A DNA stretch of 64,000 nucleotides from Collinsella aerofaciens (GCA_021639365.1 JAJXHK010000002.1:1-64000), one strand, 5' to 3'. Shown: positions 15,411-24,714, counted from the first letter of the stretch. Notes: generated by a model not told the origin, from the sequence alone. Translations and numbers: made by a program.

Positions 15411-18190
15411 CAGAATCCTCCAAACTCACGATCTTCACGTGCCATCTCGGCGTCGACAGATTCCAGCGCGGCAAGCCCCTCCTCGTCCAACAGGACCTCG
15501 CGCGGCTTGGAACCGTCGGGCGGGCCGACGACACCCTTTTCTTCCAGCATGTCCATAATACGCCCGGCACGCGCATAGCCAACCTTCAGGCGGCGTTGCA
15601 GGCCAGATGTGGAGCCCAGCTGCGATTCCACCACAATATGGGCGGCTTCCCAAATGAGCGGATCATCGTCTTGCGGCTCGGCGACTCCGGTGCGGACAAT
15701 GCCGCCGCCACCAACCATGGACATGGAAGCGGGCGCCACGGCGGACAGAATCTCCTCGTGGTAGTCGGGCTCGCTCTGCGACTTGACGAACTCGACAATC
15801 TCGTTGATTTCATCGTCCGAGACAAAGCAGCCCTGGATACGGCGGGGCTTGCCCCAGTCGACCTTGGAGAACAGCATGTCGCCCAAACCGGTGAGCTTCT
15901 CGGCACCCATCTGGTCGATGATGACGCGCGAGTCGATGCCCGTGGCGACGTTAAAGGCGATGCGGTTGGTGATGTTGGCCTTGATAAGGCCCGTCACCAC
16001 GTTGGAGCTGGGGCGCTGCGTGGCAACGATAAGGTGAATACCGGCGGCACGGCCCAGCTGTGCAATACGCACGATCGAGGCCTCGACATCCTTACCGGCG
16101 ACCATCATCAGGTCAGAGAGCTCGTCAATGATAATGACCAGGTAGGGCATCTTTTGCGGCGGGTTGTCGTAATGCTCAAACTCGCCGGCGGCCTGCTTTT
16201 CGTTATAGGTCGAAATCTTACGGACGTTGAGACGCTCGAAGACCTTCAGGCGGCGCTCCATTTCGGACACGGCCCACTGCAGGGCGCTCGCGGCCTGCTT
16301 GGGCTCGGTCACCACGGGCACATAGAGATGCGGCAGACCGTTATAGCCCGCAAGCTCGACGCGCTTGGGGTCGACCATGATCAGGCGAACGTCCTCGGGA
16401 AGGGCGCGCATGAGCAAGGTCGTGATGATGGAATTGATCATCACCGACTTACCAGAACCGGTCGTACCGGCGATCAACAGGTGAGGCATCTTGGCGAGGT
16501 CGGCGACAACCGGCGTGCCCTCGGCGTCGCGGCCGATGGCGAGCTCGAGCGGACCGCCCTTCACATAGGGCAGCACGTCGCCCAGATTGACGTTCTGGCG
16601 CTTGCGGTTGGGAATCTCGATGCCCACGAGCGAGGTGCCGGGGATCGGGGCAAAGATACGCACCGACTGGGCAGCGAGCGAAAGCGCGATATCGTCCTCG
16701 AGGCTCGAGATTTTGCTCACACGCTCGCCCTCACCGGGCTGCAATTTGAAGGTCGTCACCGTGGGGCCGGCGATCCAGCCGACCACGCGGGCACTGCGGC
16801 CAAACTCAAGCAAGGTGGATTGCAGTGACTCAGCGGTCTGCTCCAGCTCCTTGTCCGAAGACGCGGCGGAAGCCGACTGCGGGTTGGCATGCAGGATTTC
16901 GAGCGGAGGAAGCTTGAGGCCGTCCTCTTCTTCGCCCTCGTTATCTGCGGCGCCGTCGTCCACTCCCCCATCACGAGCCGCAGCCGATTCGATAGCACTC
17001 GTGGCAGGCGCACCGGCAACCTTGGGATGCTTCAGGAAGTCGGGAATCTGAGGTGCGGCCGAGACGGGATTCACGGCAAACGGCGGCTCGGACTCGTCGA
17101 TCTTATCGGGGTCGTCTTCCATCGAAAGCTGGCCGGTTACCTGACCGCGCTTTGCATGGCGACGCGGCAGCAAAGTTGTCTTTGCGGTCTCAATCGGAGC
17201 CTCGTCGTCCTCGTCATCGCCCTCGGTGAGCTCAATCTCGCTATCGGACCAAGACGGGTCGGGCTCGCTCGTGTTGAGCTTGGGCGTGGCCTTGCCCTTC
17301 TTGGCATGGCGACGCGGCAGCAGCGTGGTCTTAGCGCGCTCGGCCTCCACGGCCTCGGACACGTCGACAAACGGGTCATCGTCCTCGTCGTCATCGTCCA
17401 AAACCGGGTCCACATCGTTGTCCATGACCGTGGTCACGGCAGCATCGGAGCCCTTTTGACGAAGAATGCTCAGGTGCGGACGGGCAACGCCGGGCACCGA
17501 CAGGGCTTCGTCATCACCCCAAGGGCTGGCGTTGACATCGGCACGACGGCGTTCGGCAAAATCTGCCGCACGATCGCGGGCAGAGCGCAGCACACCGCCC
17601 ACCGAAAATCCAATGATAACCAGGCCCACGACGACAAGCCCCAGCAAGACAACCATGGCGATAGGTTTACCCAGAGCGTTTTGCAAGGCACTTGCGATAA
17701 AGGCGCCAATGTAGCCACCCGACACGGAAAGGTTCTGCGGCGTAAACATAAGGTCGCACGAATCGCTCGTGCCCGGCACCATCAGCGAAAGAATGGAGAC
17801 GACAGCGATAAAGACCACGGCGCCGCCCGCAACAGAGCGCACGTTGAGCGGCGAGTCCTCACCCAAAAAGAGCGTGGCGGCAAACAGCAAGATGACGATC
17901 GGCAGCACGTAGGCGCCCAGGCCAAAGCCCAGGTGATAGAACCCGGCAACAGCAGCCGTCACGGGCGCAGTTGCCGGTGAGATAACGGCAATGAAGGACG
18001 CGATCGCCAAAACGGCAATGACCACGCCGGCGATATCGCGATTGGCCGAAGGCTCGACCAAGGGCTCAAAATCGTCGAAGTCTGCCTCATGGCCCTTATT
18101 GGCACGCAGATGGGAACCGGCACCCTTAGCAGATGCCGGTTGGTTGTTGGCTTTATTGCCTTTGGCGTTTTGTGCAGATCCGCGCGCCAA
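15410..18190 (-). CDS. ftsK: DNA translocase FtsK/SpoIIIE
   Basis: A 926-residue septal DNA pump. Four transmembrane helices lie in residues about 50-200, then an acidic linker of about 270 residues, then the RecA-like motor with Walker A GTTGSGKS (near 575) and Walker B YLVIIIDELSDLMM, and a C-terminal gamma winged helix (QRRLKVGYARAGRIMDML) that reads orientation sequences. It starts with TTG at 18190: GGAGG lies six bases upstream and the rnj stop is one base before it. The linker holds two near-identical copies of AKTTLLPRRHAK (about 285 and 334). It overlaps rodZ by one base. Confidence 0.96.
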   Translation of the reverse strand: MARGSAQNAKGNKANNQPASAKGAGSHLRANKGHEADFDDFEPLVEPSANRDIAGVVIAVLAIASFIAVISPATAPVTAAVAGFYHLGFGLGAYVLPIVILLFAATLFLGEDSPLNVRSVAGGAVVFIAVVSILSLMVPGTSDSCDLMFTPQNLSVSGGYIGAFIASALQNALGKPIAMVVLLGLVVVGLVIIGFSVGGVLRSARDRAADFAERRRADVNASPWGDDEALSVPGVARPHLSILRQKGSDAAVTTVMDNDVDPVLDDDDEDDDPFVDVSEAVEAERAKTTLLPRRHAKKGKATPKLNTSEPDPSWSDSEIELTEGDDEDDEAPIETAKTTLLPRRHAKRGQVTGQLSMEDDPDKIDESEPPFAVNPVSAAPQIPDFLKHPKVAGAPATSAIESAAARDGGVDDGAADNEGEEEDGLKLPPLEILHANPQSASAASSDKELEQTAESLQSTLLEFGRSARVVGWIAGPTVTTFKLQPGEGERVSKISSLEDDIALSLAAQSVRIFAPIPGTSLVGIEIPNRKRQNVNLGDVLPYVKGGPLELAIGRDAEGTPVVADLAKMPHLLIAGTTGSGKSVMINSIITTLLMRALPEDVRLIMVDPKRVELAGYNGLPHLYVPVVTEPKQAASALQWAVSEMERRLKVFERLNVRKISTYNEKQAAGEFEHYDNPPQKMPYLVIIIDELSDLMMVAGKDVEASIVRIAQLGRAAGIHLIVATQRPSSNVVTGLIKANITNRIAFNVATGIDSRVIIDQMGAEKLTGLGDMLFSKVDWGKPRRIQGCFVSDDEINEIVEFVKSQSEPDYHEEILSAVAPASMSMVGGGGIVRTGVAEPQDDDPLIWEAAHIVVESQLGSTSGLQRRLKVGYARAGRIMDMLEEKGVVGPPDGSKPREVLLDEEGLAALESVDAEMAREDREFGGF

Positions 18191-18191
18191 A

Positions 18192-19862
18192 CTAAACCTC
18201 CATGACGACCGGGATGATCATCGGACGGGTACGCGTACGGCTCCAAATGAAGTTGGAGAGCGAATCGCGCACGGCCTTGCGAATGGCATCGGAGCCGCTG
18301 CTGGTAAAGCTGAACTTGCCCTTCTCGATCGTCTTCATAATGGATGCGGAGGCATCCTCGGAGAACTGGTCGTCGATGGCAAACGAGACGCCGCGACCCG
18401 AGAACTCGATAGCCTCGATCTTCTTGTGCTTGAGCGAGACGATAGCAACGGCCGTGACCATACCGTCATTGGCGAGCTTCTGGCGATCGCGCAGGACGAT
18501 GGGGTCGGTATCGCCGATACGCAGGCCGTCGACGTAGACGACGCCGGACTCGACGGGCGTACCACGCTTGACGATACCGCCGCGCATCTCGAGCGTGTCA
18601 CCGTTATCGAGGATAAAGATATGATCCTCCTTGAGACCCATCTTACGGGCCAGCTGGGCATGGGCGCGCAGATGCACGGCCTCACCGTGAACCGGCATAA
18701 AGTAGGTGGGCTTGGCCATGGCCATCAGGAGCTTGAGCTCCTCCTGGCTACCGTGACCGGAAACGTGAACGAGAGCGCGGTTCTTATCCCACACGTCGCA
18801 GCCGAGCTTGGCCAGGCTGTTGACGACCTGCTGGACGGCCTTCTCGTTGCCAGGAACGGGAGTTGCCGAGAGGATAACGGTATCGCCCTCGTGGATGGAG
18901 AGCGTCTTGTGCTCGCCATTGGCCATGCGGGACAGGGCCGACAGCGGCTCGCCCTGCGAACCAGTGCACATGACGACGATCTTGTCGTCAGGCAGGTTAT
19001 CGATATCGAAGGCATCGATAATATCGGCATCGTCGATGTTGAGGTAGCCCAGCTCGCGCGCGACGCGGGTGTTGGTGAGCATGGAGCGACCGGTCACAAC
19101 GACCTTACGGCCGCACTTGCGGGCGGCATCGCAGATCTGCTGCAGGCGATGAATGTGGCTCGAGAACGACGCGACGAACACGCGACCCGGGGCATTCTTG
19201 ATGGCGTGCAGCAGGTTGGGACCAACCTCGGCCTCGGACTTGGTAAAGCCGGGAACCGTGGCATTGGTGGAGTCGGAAAGCAGCAGGTCGATGCCCTGCT
19301 TGGCAAAGCGGCTGATAGCGGCATAGTCGGGCGTGACGCCGTCGATGGGCGTCTGATCGAGCTTAAAGTCGCCGGTGTGCATAACGGTGCCCTGATTAGT
19401 ACGGATGAACACGCCCAGAGCGCCGGGAATGGAGTGCGTCATCGAGAAGAAGTCGAGCGAGATGCCACCCAGATTGACGTGGCTGCCGCCCTTGACCTCA
19501 CGGAACTTGGGTGCACGAATGCGGAACTCGGAGAGCTTGCCCTCGATAAAGCCAAGCGTCAGCTTGCTCGAGAAGATGGGCACCTTGTTGTTGAGGTCCT
19601 GCAGAAGGTACGGAAGCGAACCGGTGTGGTCCTCGTGGCCGTGGGTGACGATGATACCGCGGAGCTTCTCCTCGTTCTCCAGAACATAGGTGTAGTCGGG
19701 AAGCACCAGATCGATACCGGGCTGGGAGTCATCCGGGAACATGAGGCCGGCGTCGACGAGCACCATGTCGTCGCCGCACTCGAAGACCGTCATGTTCTTG
19801 CCGATGCCGTCGAGGCCGCCGAGCGGGATGATCTTCAAGGGAGATGATTTTTTAGCTGCCAT
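18192..19862 (-). CDS. rnj: Ribonuclease J
   Basis: A 556-residue metallo-beta-lactamase/beta-CASP nuclease with 5'-3' exo- and endonuclease activity in mRNA decay and rRNA maturation. The zinc motif is THGHEDHTG, with later HTGDFKLDQTP and VSGHGSQEELKLLM; PVHGEAVHLRAHAQLA belongs to the beta-CASP region, and the C-terminal domain follows. The start ATG 19862 has only a distant AGGAA. Only one RNase J is seen in the window. It overlaps nothing upstream; the preceding 375 bases hold a repeat element. Confidence 0.96.
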   Translation of the reverse strand: MAAKKSSPLKIIPLGGLDGIGKNMTVFECGDDMVLVDAGLMFPDDSQPGIDLVLPDYTYVLENEEKLRGIIVTHGHEDHTGSLPYLLQDLNNKVPIFSSKLTLGFIEGKLSEFRIRAPKFREVKGGSHVNLGGISLDFFSMTHSIPGALGVFIRTNQGTVMHTGDFKLDQTPIDGVTPDYAAISRFAKQGIDLLLSDSTNATVPGFTKSEAEVGPNLLHAIKNAPGRVFVASFSSHIHRLQQICDAARKCGRKVVVTGRSMLTNTRVARELGYLNIDDADIIDAFDIDNLPDDKIVVMCTGSQGEPLSALSRMANGEHKTLSIHEGDTVILSATPVPGNEKAVQQVVNSLAKLGCDVWDKNRALVHVSGHGSQEELKLLMAMAKPTYFMPVHGEAVHLRAHAQLARKMGLKEDHIFILDNGDTLEMRGGIVKRGTPVESGVVYVDGLRIGDTDPIVLRDRQKLANDGMVTAVAIVSLKHKKIEAIEFSGRGVSFAIDDQFSEDASASIMKTIEKGKFSFTSSGSDAIRKAVRDSLSNFIWSRTRTRPMIIPVVMEV

Positions 19863-20050
19863 AGGTTAGTGTGGTTTCCTTTCTTCGAAACGGGTCTGGA
19901 ACAACCGACGGGGCGCTTCTGGCAAACCGACCGCCGGGAACGTACAAACATGCATCACAGAGTCGATGCAATAACCAAAATATGATACCCATTTGCACGA
20001 GCACAGACCACCCATGCATCAAAGCCCCATCTGGACCTGTATATCCCGGC
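19863..20050. other. Upstream region of rnj
   Basis: This stretch should contain the rnj promoter, but I find no convincing -35/-10 pair. TGCAT occurs twice as part of an inverted repeat near 19952-19974. No open frame is supported. The repeat element described next begins at its right end. Confidence 0.4.
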
Positions 20051-20183
20051 GGTTTCCCGTGGGGCGGGCACTGATGAAGTTTCCTGCTCTACAGTCCTGC
20101 TCACGACGGAGGCCACATTAAGTGGCCTCCTGTTCGTGCGGAACTCGCGATAAACTTCATCAGTGCCCGCCCCACGGGAAACC
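20051..20183. repeat. Structured repeat element, copy 1 (long inverted arms around a conserved core)
   Basis: A perfect 32-bp inverted repeat (20051-20082 and 20152-20183) surrounds a 69-bp core (20083-20151). Inside the core is a perfect nine-pair hairpin GGAGGCCAC-ATTAA-GTGGCCTCC (20108-20130). The core reappears inverted at 20987-21055 with 66 of 69 bases the same, whereas the arms of the two copies are unrelated except next to the core. It resembles a miniature non-autonomous mobile or ERIC-like element; no coding frame is credible. Confidence 0.85.
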
Positions 20184-20237
20184 TGCCAATAAGGGATAGG
20201 TTTGTTTTAGTAGGTTTTATCTGCGGGAATGCCGAGG

Positions 20238-20858
20238 CTATGATCCAATTGCCTCGTTGTAGGCATTCAGCTGGCCTTGCCAGAGCTTACGATCGCTGTC
20301 GGTAATCTCTCGAATGATATGAGCTGGATTGCCGCCGATGATGACGTGGCTTGGAACGTCTTTAACAACAACTGAACCTGAGGCTATGACCACATCGTCT
20401 CCGATTGATACGCCCGGATTGATAATCACACCGCCGCCCATCCAGACGTTGTCGCCAATTGTGACAGGCTTTGCATACTCAAGGTCCAGAATGCGCACAT
20501 CTGCATCAATAGGATGGCCGGCAGTAAAAATGCTCACATGGGGTCCCAGAAAAACGTTGTCGCCAAAGGTCACGTAGTTTTCGTCCAGAATCGTCAAGCC
20601 AGTATTCGCATAGAAATGATTGCCGAACGAAATCCTATCGCCGTGATCAAAATAGACAGGAGCCGTTAAGACCATATCGTCCGGAGCGGCGCGAAAACAC
20701 TTCTTAAGTTCCTCAAGAGCACTCGAATCGGCCCAATACTCCGACTCATTAAACAACTTCTGAGCCGCATGCACCCTACTAAACGAATCGTCGCCAACTC
20801 TATAGGGGTTATAAAGTTCCCCAGCAATCATGCGATCCCATTCAACCTTAATTGTCAT
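20238..20858 (-). CDS. Maltose/galactoside O-acetyltransferase-like hexapeptide protein
   Basis: A 206-residue left-handed beta-helix acetyltransferase related to Maa and LacA. Hexapeptide repeats run over about residues 60-185 (ISFGNHFYANTGLTILD; VTFGDNVFLGPHVSIFTAGH with the conserved catalytic histidine; IGDNVWMGGGVIINPGVSIG; GNPAHIIREI). Maa-type N-terminal elements (MIAGELYNPY) are present. It should pass acetyl from acetyl-CoA to a sugar. ATG 20858 has GGAGG five bases upstream, better than the longer frame. The gene looks less G+C-rich than its neighbours and sits alone between pnp and rnj, with inverted repeat elements on both sides, which suggests insertion. Confidence 0.9.
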   Translation of the reverse strand: MTIKVEWDRMIAGELYNPYRVGDDSFSRVHAAQKLFNESEYWADSSALEELKKCFRAAPDDMVLTAPVYFDHGDRISFGNHFYANTGLTILDENYVTFGDNVFLGPHVSIFTAGHPIDADVRILDLEYAKPVTIGDNVWMGGGVIINPGVSIGDDVVIASGSVVVKDVPSHVIIGGNPAHIIREITDSDRKLWQGQLNAYNEAIGS

Positions 20859-20947
20859 GCCCGCCTCCATTAGCTACATATCAAATGTGGGGCACAGTAT
20901 AGCAACTAAGAACAAGAACGAAGCAGGCGCCCAACAACGCAAACCAG

Positions 20948-21094
20948 CCCTTTTGCTATTCCCGGCGGGGGCCGCGGGTAAAGTTAATCGCGAGTTCCGC
21001 ACGAACAGGAGGCCACTTAATGTGGCCTCCGTCTTGCGCAGGACTATAGAGCAGGAAACTTTACCCGCGGACCCCGCCGGGAATAGCAAAAGGG
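20948..21094. repeat. Structured repeat element, copy 2 (inverted relative to copy 1)
   Basis: Arms of 38 bp (20948-20985 and 21057-21094) are complementary except at one position and surround the same core as copy 1 in opposite orientation (20987-21055). The central hairpin is GGAGGCCAC-TTAAT-GTGGCCTCC. The outer end of the right arm overlaps the tail and stem of the pnp terminator, so that arm looks like host sequence which is repeated in inverted form on the other side of the core. Confidence 0.85.
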
Positions 21095-21118
21095 CGACCC
21101 CAGTGCGGAGTCGCCCTT
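21088..21118 (-). terminator. Rho-independent terminator of pnp
   Basis: After the pnp stop the RNA forms AAGGGCGAC / GTCGCCCTT (nine pairs, stem 21090-21098 and 21110-21118) followed by TTTTGC. The U-run is short, but position and stem are typical. It overlaps the end of repeat element copy 2. Confidence 0.7.
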
Positions 21119-21141
21119 GGTGAGCTGCTTATGTGCGGCTG

Positions 21142-23388
21142 TTACTCGGCGTCGTGGTGACGGCGGGGCTTGCGGCCTCCGTTGTCGCCGGGACGGCGCG
21201 GACGGTCGCTGCGCTCGGAGCGCTCGCGACGCGGACGCTCACGGCGCTGGAAGTGCTCGCCGTCGCCCTCGGAGGCACCCTCGGCGCGAGCCGGGGCCTC
21301 GGGCTTGTCCAGACGATCGAGCGAGATCTTGCCGCGATCGTCGACCTCGATGACGACGACCTTGACCTCGTCGCCCACATTGAGGACGTCCTCGACCTTC
21401 TCCACGCGGCCCTTGGCGACGCGGGAGATGTGCAGCAGGCCGTCCTTACCGGGCAGCAGGTTCACGAAGGCGCCGAACGGCTGGATGGAGACAACGCGAC
21501 CGGTGTACTCCTCGCCCGGCTCGGGAACCTTGATGATGAGCTTGATGCGCTCGACGGCCTGGTCGACGGACTCGCCGGTGCCGCCGACAAAGACGGTGCC
21601 GTCCTCCTGAATGTCGACCGAAGCGCCGGTCTCATCCTGGATGCCACGGATGACCTTGCCGCCGGAACCGATGACGTCGCGGATCTTGTCAGTCGGAACC
21701 TGGATGGAAACGATGCGCGGAGCGGTGCTGCGCGTGGTGTGACGCGGCTCGGGGATCACATCGAGCATCTTCTGCAGGATGAAGGCGCGACCCTCCTTGG
21801 CCTGCTGCAGAGCGCGAGCCAGGATGTCGAAGGTGAGGCCAGTGGCCTTGTTGTCCATCTGCAGGGCGGTGATGCCCTCGGTGGTACCGGTGACCTTAAA
21901 GTCCATGTCGCCCAGGAAGTCCTCGAGACCCTGGATGTCGGACAGGACCACGGTCTTGCCCTCCTCCTGGATCAGGCCCATGGCGATACCGGAGACCGGA
22001 CGCTTAATGGGCACGCCGCCGTCCATGAGGGCGAGCGTGGAACCGCAGGTCGAAGCCATCGAAGAAGAGCCGTTGGACTCCATGACCTCGGAGACCACGC
22101 GAATGGCGTAGGGGAATTCGTTCTCGTCGGGGAGCACCGGGAGCAAGGCGCGCTCGGCCAGGTTGCCGTGACCGATCTCGCGGCGCTTGGGGCTGCCCAT
22201 ACGACCGGTCTCGCCGGTGCAGAACGGCGGGAAGTTGTAGTGGTGCATGTAGCGCTTGCCCTCGGTGGGCTCGATGGTATCCAGACGCTGGCCCTCATTG
22301 AGCATGCCGAGCGAAAGGACGGAGAGAACCTGGGTCTGACCGCGCTGGAACAGGCCGGAGCCGTGAACGAGCGGCAGGTAGTTGTCCTTCACCATGATGG
22401 GACGGATCTCGTCGGCGGCACGGCCGTCAACACGCTCGCCGGTCTCGACGACCATGGTACGCATGGCCTTCTTCTCGAGCTTCTTGAGCGCCACGGGGAT
22501 CTCGCGCTCCCAAGCGGCCTGCTCCTCCTCGGTGAACTCGGCGCGGATGGACTCCTTCAAAGCCTCGACCTTACCGATGCGGGAGAGCTTGTCAGCGTCG
22601 CGCAGGGCAGCGGCCATCTCGTCGTAGTGGGCGAAGATGCGCTCCTGGACCTCCTCGACGGGCTGGTCGAGCGGGTACTCCTTCTTGACGATGGCACCGT
22701 TGACCCGCTCCCACTCGGCGACGAACTCGTCCTGAGCCTGGCAGAAGGCAGCGAGGGCCTCCTGGCCAAACTTCATAGCGGCGAGCATGTCGTCCTCGGA
22801 GATCTCCTCGGCGCCGGCCTCGACCATAGAGATGAAGTCGGCGGAACCGCCCAGCTCAAGGTCCAGGTCGGAGTTTTCGCGCTCCTCATAGGTGGGGTTG
22901 ACGATAAACTCGCCGGTCTCCACGTTACGGCCGATGCGCACGCAGGCGAGCGGGCCCTCGAAGGGCACGCCGCCGAGCGTCATGGCCAGGGAGGCGCCCA
23001 TGACGTTGATAACGTCGAAGGGGTTGACCTGGTCGGCGACGAGCGAGGTCGCGACGATGTGCACCTCGTTGCGGAATCCGTCCGGGAAGCTCGGGCGGAT
23101 CGGGCGGTCGATCATACGGGCCGTGAGCGTGGCCTTCTCGCTGGGACGGCCCTCACGCTTGAGGTAGCCACCCGGGATGCGACCGGCAGCGTACATCTTC
23201 TCGTTGAAGTCGACGGTCAGCGGGAAGAAGTCGTAGTTCTTGCGCTCCTTGGAAACGACCACGGTGTCGAGCATCGTGGTATCGCCCTGCTTGACCAGAC
23301 AAGCGCCGGTGGCCTGCTTGGCAAGCTCGCCGGACTCGAAAGTGTAGGTCTTGCCGTACAGCTCAAAGGTCTTGGATACGAGTGTCAT
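21142..23388 (-). CDS. pnp: Polyribonucleotide nucleotidyltransferase (PNPase)
   Basis: A 748-residue phosphorolytic 3'-5' exoribonuclease. Two RNase PH domains are visible (first GRIPGGYLKREGRPSEKATL and MIDRPIRPSFPDGF; second HHYNFPPFCTGETGRMGSPK and GVPIKRPVSGIAMGL), then a KH domain (IRDVIGSGGKVIRGIQDETG) and an S1 domain (YTGRVVSIQPFGAFVNLLPG). The C-terminal 40 residues are a basic Arg-rich tail. ATG 23388 has AAAGGAG six bases upstream. The rpsO-pnp order is very widely conserved. Confidence 0.98.
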   Translation of the reverse strand: MTLVSKTFELYGKTYTFESGELAKQATGACLVKQGDTTMLDTVVVSKERKNYDFFPLTVDFNEKMYAAGRIPGGYLKREGRPSEKATLTARMIDRPIRPSFPDGFRNEVHIVATSLVADQVNPFDVINVMGASLAMTLGGVPFEGPLACVRIGRNVETGEFIVNPTYEERENSDLDLELGGSADFISMVEAGAEEISEDDMLAAMKFGQEALAAFCQAQDEFVAEWERVNGAIVKKEYPLDQPVEEVQERIFAHYDEMAAALRDADKLSRIGKVEALKESIRAEFTEEEQAAWEREIPVALKKLEKKAMRTMVVETGERVDGRAADEIRPIMVKDNYLPLVHGSGLFQRGQTQVLSVLSLGMLNEGQRLDTIEPTEGKRYMHHYNFPPFCTGETGRMGSPKRREIGHGNLAERALLPVLPDENEFPYAIRVVSEVMESNGSSSMASTCGSTLALMDGGVPIKRPVSGIAMGLIQEEGKTVVLSDIQGLEDFLGDMDFKVTGTTEGITALQMDNKATGLTFDILARALQQAKEGRAFILQKMLDVIPEPRHTTRSTAPRIVSIQVPTDKIRDVIGSGGKVIRGIQDETGASVDIQEDGTVFVGGTGESVDQAVERIKLIIKVPEPGEEYTGRVVSIQPFGAFVNLLPGKDGLLHISRVAKGRVEKVEDVLNVGDEVKVVVIEVDDRGKISLDRLDKPEAPARAEGASEGDGEHFQRRERPRRERSERSDRPRRPGDNGGRKPRRHHDAE

Positions 23389-23491
23389 TGTTCTCCTTTA
23401 CCCCACAGGCCCCTTGCCTGCGGGCTTCTCATGTGACGCGGGCCCCCTGCCCCCGCCACGCTGTAGAGCGTGATTGTTCACGCCCTTACAC

Positions 23492-23525
23492 AAAAAGAGC
23501 GCCCCGCTGCGCAGGACGCTCTTAG
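23492..23525 (-). terminator. Terminator between rpsO and pnp
   Basis: The RNA after rpsO folds AAGAGCGTCC with GGGGCGCTCTT around TGCGCAGC and ends TTTTTG. Read-through or a further promoter is needed for pnp; the roughly 100 bases to the pnp start contain no promoter I can identify with confidence. Confidence 0.8.
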
Positions 23526-23538
23526 CATGTACAAATCC

Positions 23539-23817
23539 TTACTGGATATTGTCGCGGATGCCCAGAGCCTTGATGAGCTCACGGTACTCGACGATGTCGT
23601 TCTTCTTGATGTAGGAGAGAAGACGACGACGACGACCGACGAGCATGAGCAGGCCACGACGGGTGTGGAAGTCCTTCTGGTGGGACTTCATGTGCTCGGT
23701 CAGCTCCTTGATGCGCTCGGACAGGATGGCGACCTGAACCTTGGGGTTACCGGTGTCGACCGGGGAGTTACCGAACTGGGCGGTCAGCTCCGCCTTGCGC
23801 TCTTTGGAAACAGTCAT
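23539..23817 (-). CDS. rpsO: 30S ribosomal protein S15
   Basis: A 92-residue S15 with the usual core: VQVAILSERIKELTEHMKSH, then DFHTRRGLLMLVGRRRRLLSYI, then YRELIKALGIRDNI. It binds the central domain of 16S rRNA and helps nucleate the 30S platform. ATG 23817 has AGGTGA five bases upstream; the longer frame is not supported. It has its own terminator before pnp. In other bacteria S15 regulates its own translation, but I see no obvious pseudoknot here. Confidence 0.98.
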   Translation of the reverse strand: MTVSKERKAELTAQFGNSPVDTGNPKVQVAILSERIKELTEHMKSHQKDFHTRRGLLMLVGRRRRLLSYIKKNDIVEYRELIKALGIRDNIQ

Positions 23818-23955
23818 TGTTTCACCTTTCGTTTCGCGTCGCCCGCGGGCGACTCTATTCGCCTCGGACTGGGAAGCCGCCGGTGGAGCGAGCATCCAAG
23901 GTCGAGGTACCAACAGGTCGGTATGTTACCACAAGCGGCCCACGCCTGCGCATCA

Positions 23956-24705
23956 TCACCGACCCAACATGAATTCCATCGCACGAAGCCGCTGATCGGT
24001 ATGCGTGGCGGCCCAAACATGCGAAAGCCCCAGCAGAAACGCTGCGGTATGCGGATCGATCTGCTCGGCCATAAGGGCATCGAACGTCATGGACATTAGG
24101 GCGCGCAGCCATGCGACCTCACCGACAGATACCAACTCGGCGCCAGGCACGCTCGAGGCGCACGACCCGCACAGAAGCCCGCCCGCCTGAGCCGAGAAAT
24201 ACGAGAGCATGGGGTCGCCGCACGAGACACAAGCCGAGAAATCGGGCCGATAGCCAATATGCGATAGCAGCTTAAAGACAAACGCCGCCACGAGCAGGTC
24301 CATATGTGCCGTATCGAGTCCACTGCCAACAAGCGCGAGCGCCCGCTGCGTAATGGCAAAGGTAAAGGGGTCCTCGGCATCCTCGAACGAACACACGCGA
24401 GCGACCTCGGCAATCGCGCTTGCGGCACACGTCGCCTCGTAATCGGGAGCAGCACCAAGCGGTGCCTCCATAAGTTCCGCCTGAGAGACCACGTCGAGCG
24501 AGCGCCCATGCGCCAGCAGCATATCCACGGTACAGAACAGCTCGCAGCGCGCCGCCAGGCGACCGCCGGGCTTACGCGCTCCCTTTGCCACGGCACGCAC
24601 CTGCCGCCCCCGCTCGTCGAGCATCGTCAAGATCAGGTCGGTTTCCTTGAGCTTGGTCTTGTCGAGGACGAGCACCTTCGTGCGATATGTGCGAGAACCT
24701 GCCAT
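23956..24705 (-). CDS. recO: DNA repair protein RecO
   Basis: A 249-residue RecO. The N-terminal OB fold is RTKVLVLDKTKLKETDLILT and GRQVRAVAKGARKPGGRLAARCE; the C-terminal part is helical with a zinc-binding cysteine set (CVSCGDP ... GLLCGSC). RecO anneals DNA and helps load RecA with RecR and RecF. It starts nine bases after era, and the era-recO pair is a common Gram-positive arrangement. It is the last gene of the long run from lepA or hemW onward. Confidence 0.94.
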   Translation of the reverse strand: MAGSRTYRTKVLVLDKTKLKETDLILTMLDERGRQVRAVAKGARKPGGRLAARCELFCTVDMLLAHGRSLDVVSQAELMEAPLGAAPDYEATCAASAIAEVARVCSFEDAEDPFTFAITQRALALVGSGLDTAHMDLLVAAFVFKLLSHIGYRPDFSACVSCGDPMLSYFSAQAGGLLCGSCASSVPGAELVSVGEVAWLRALMSMTFDALMAEQIDPHTAAFLLGLSHVWAATHTDQRLRAMEFMLGR

Positions 24706-24714
24706 TGACGCGGA

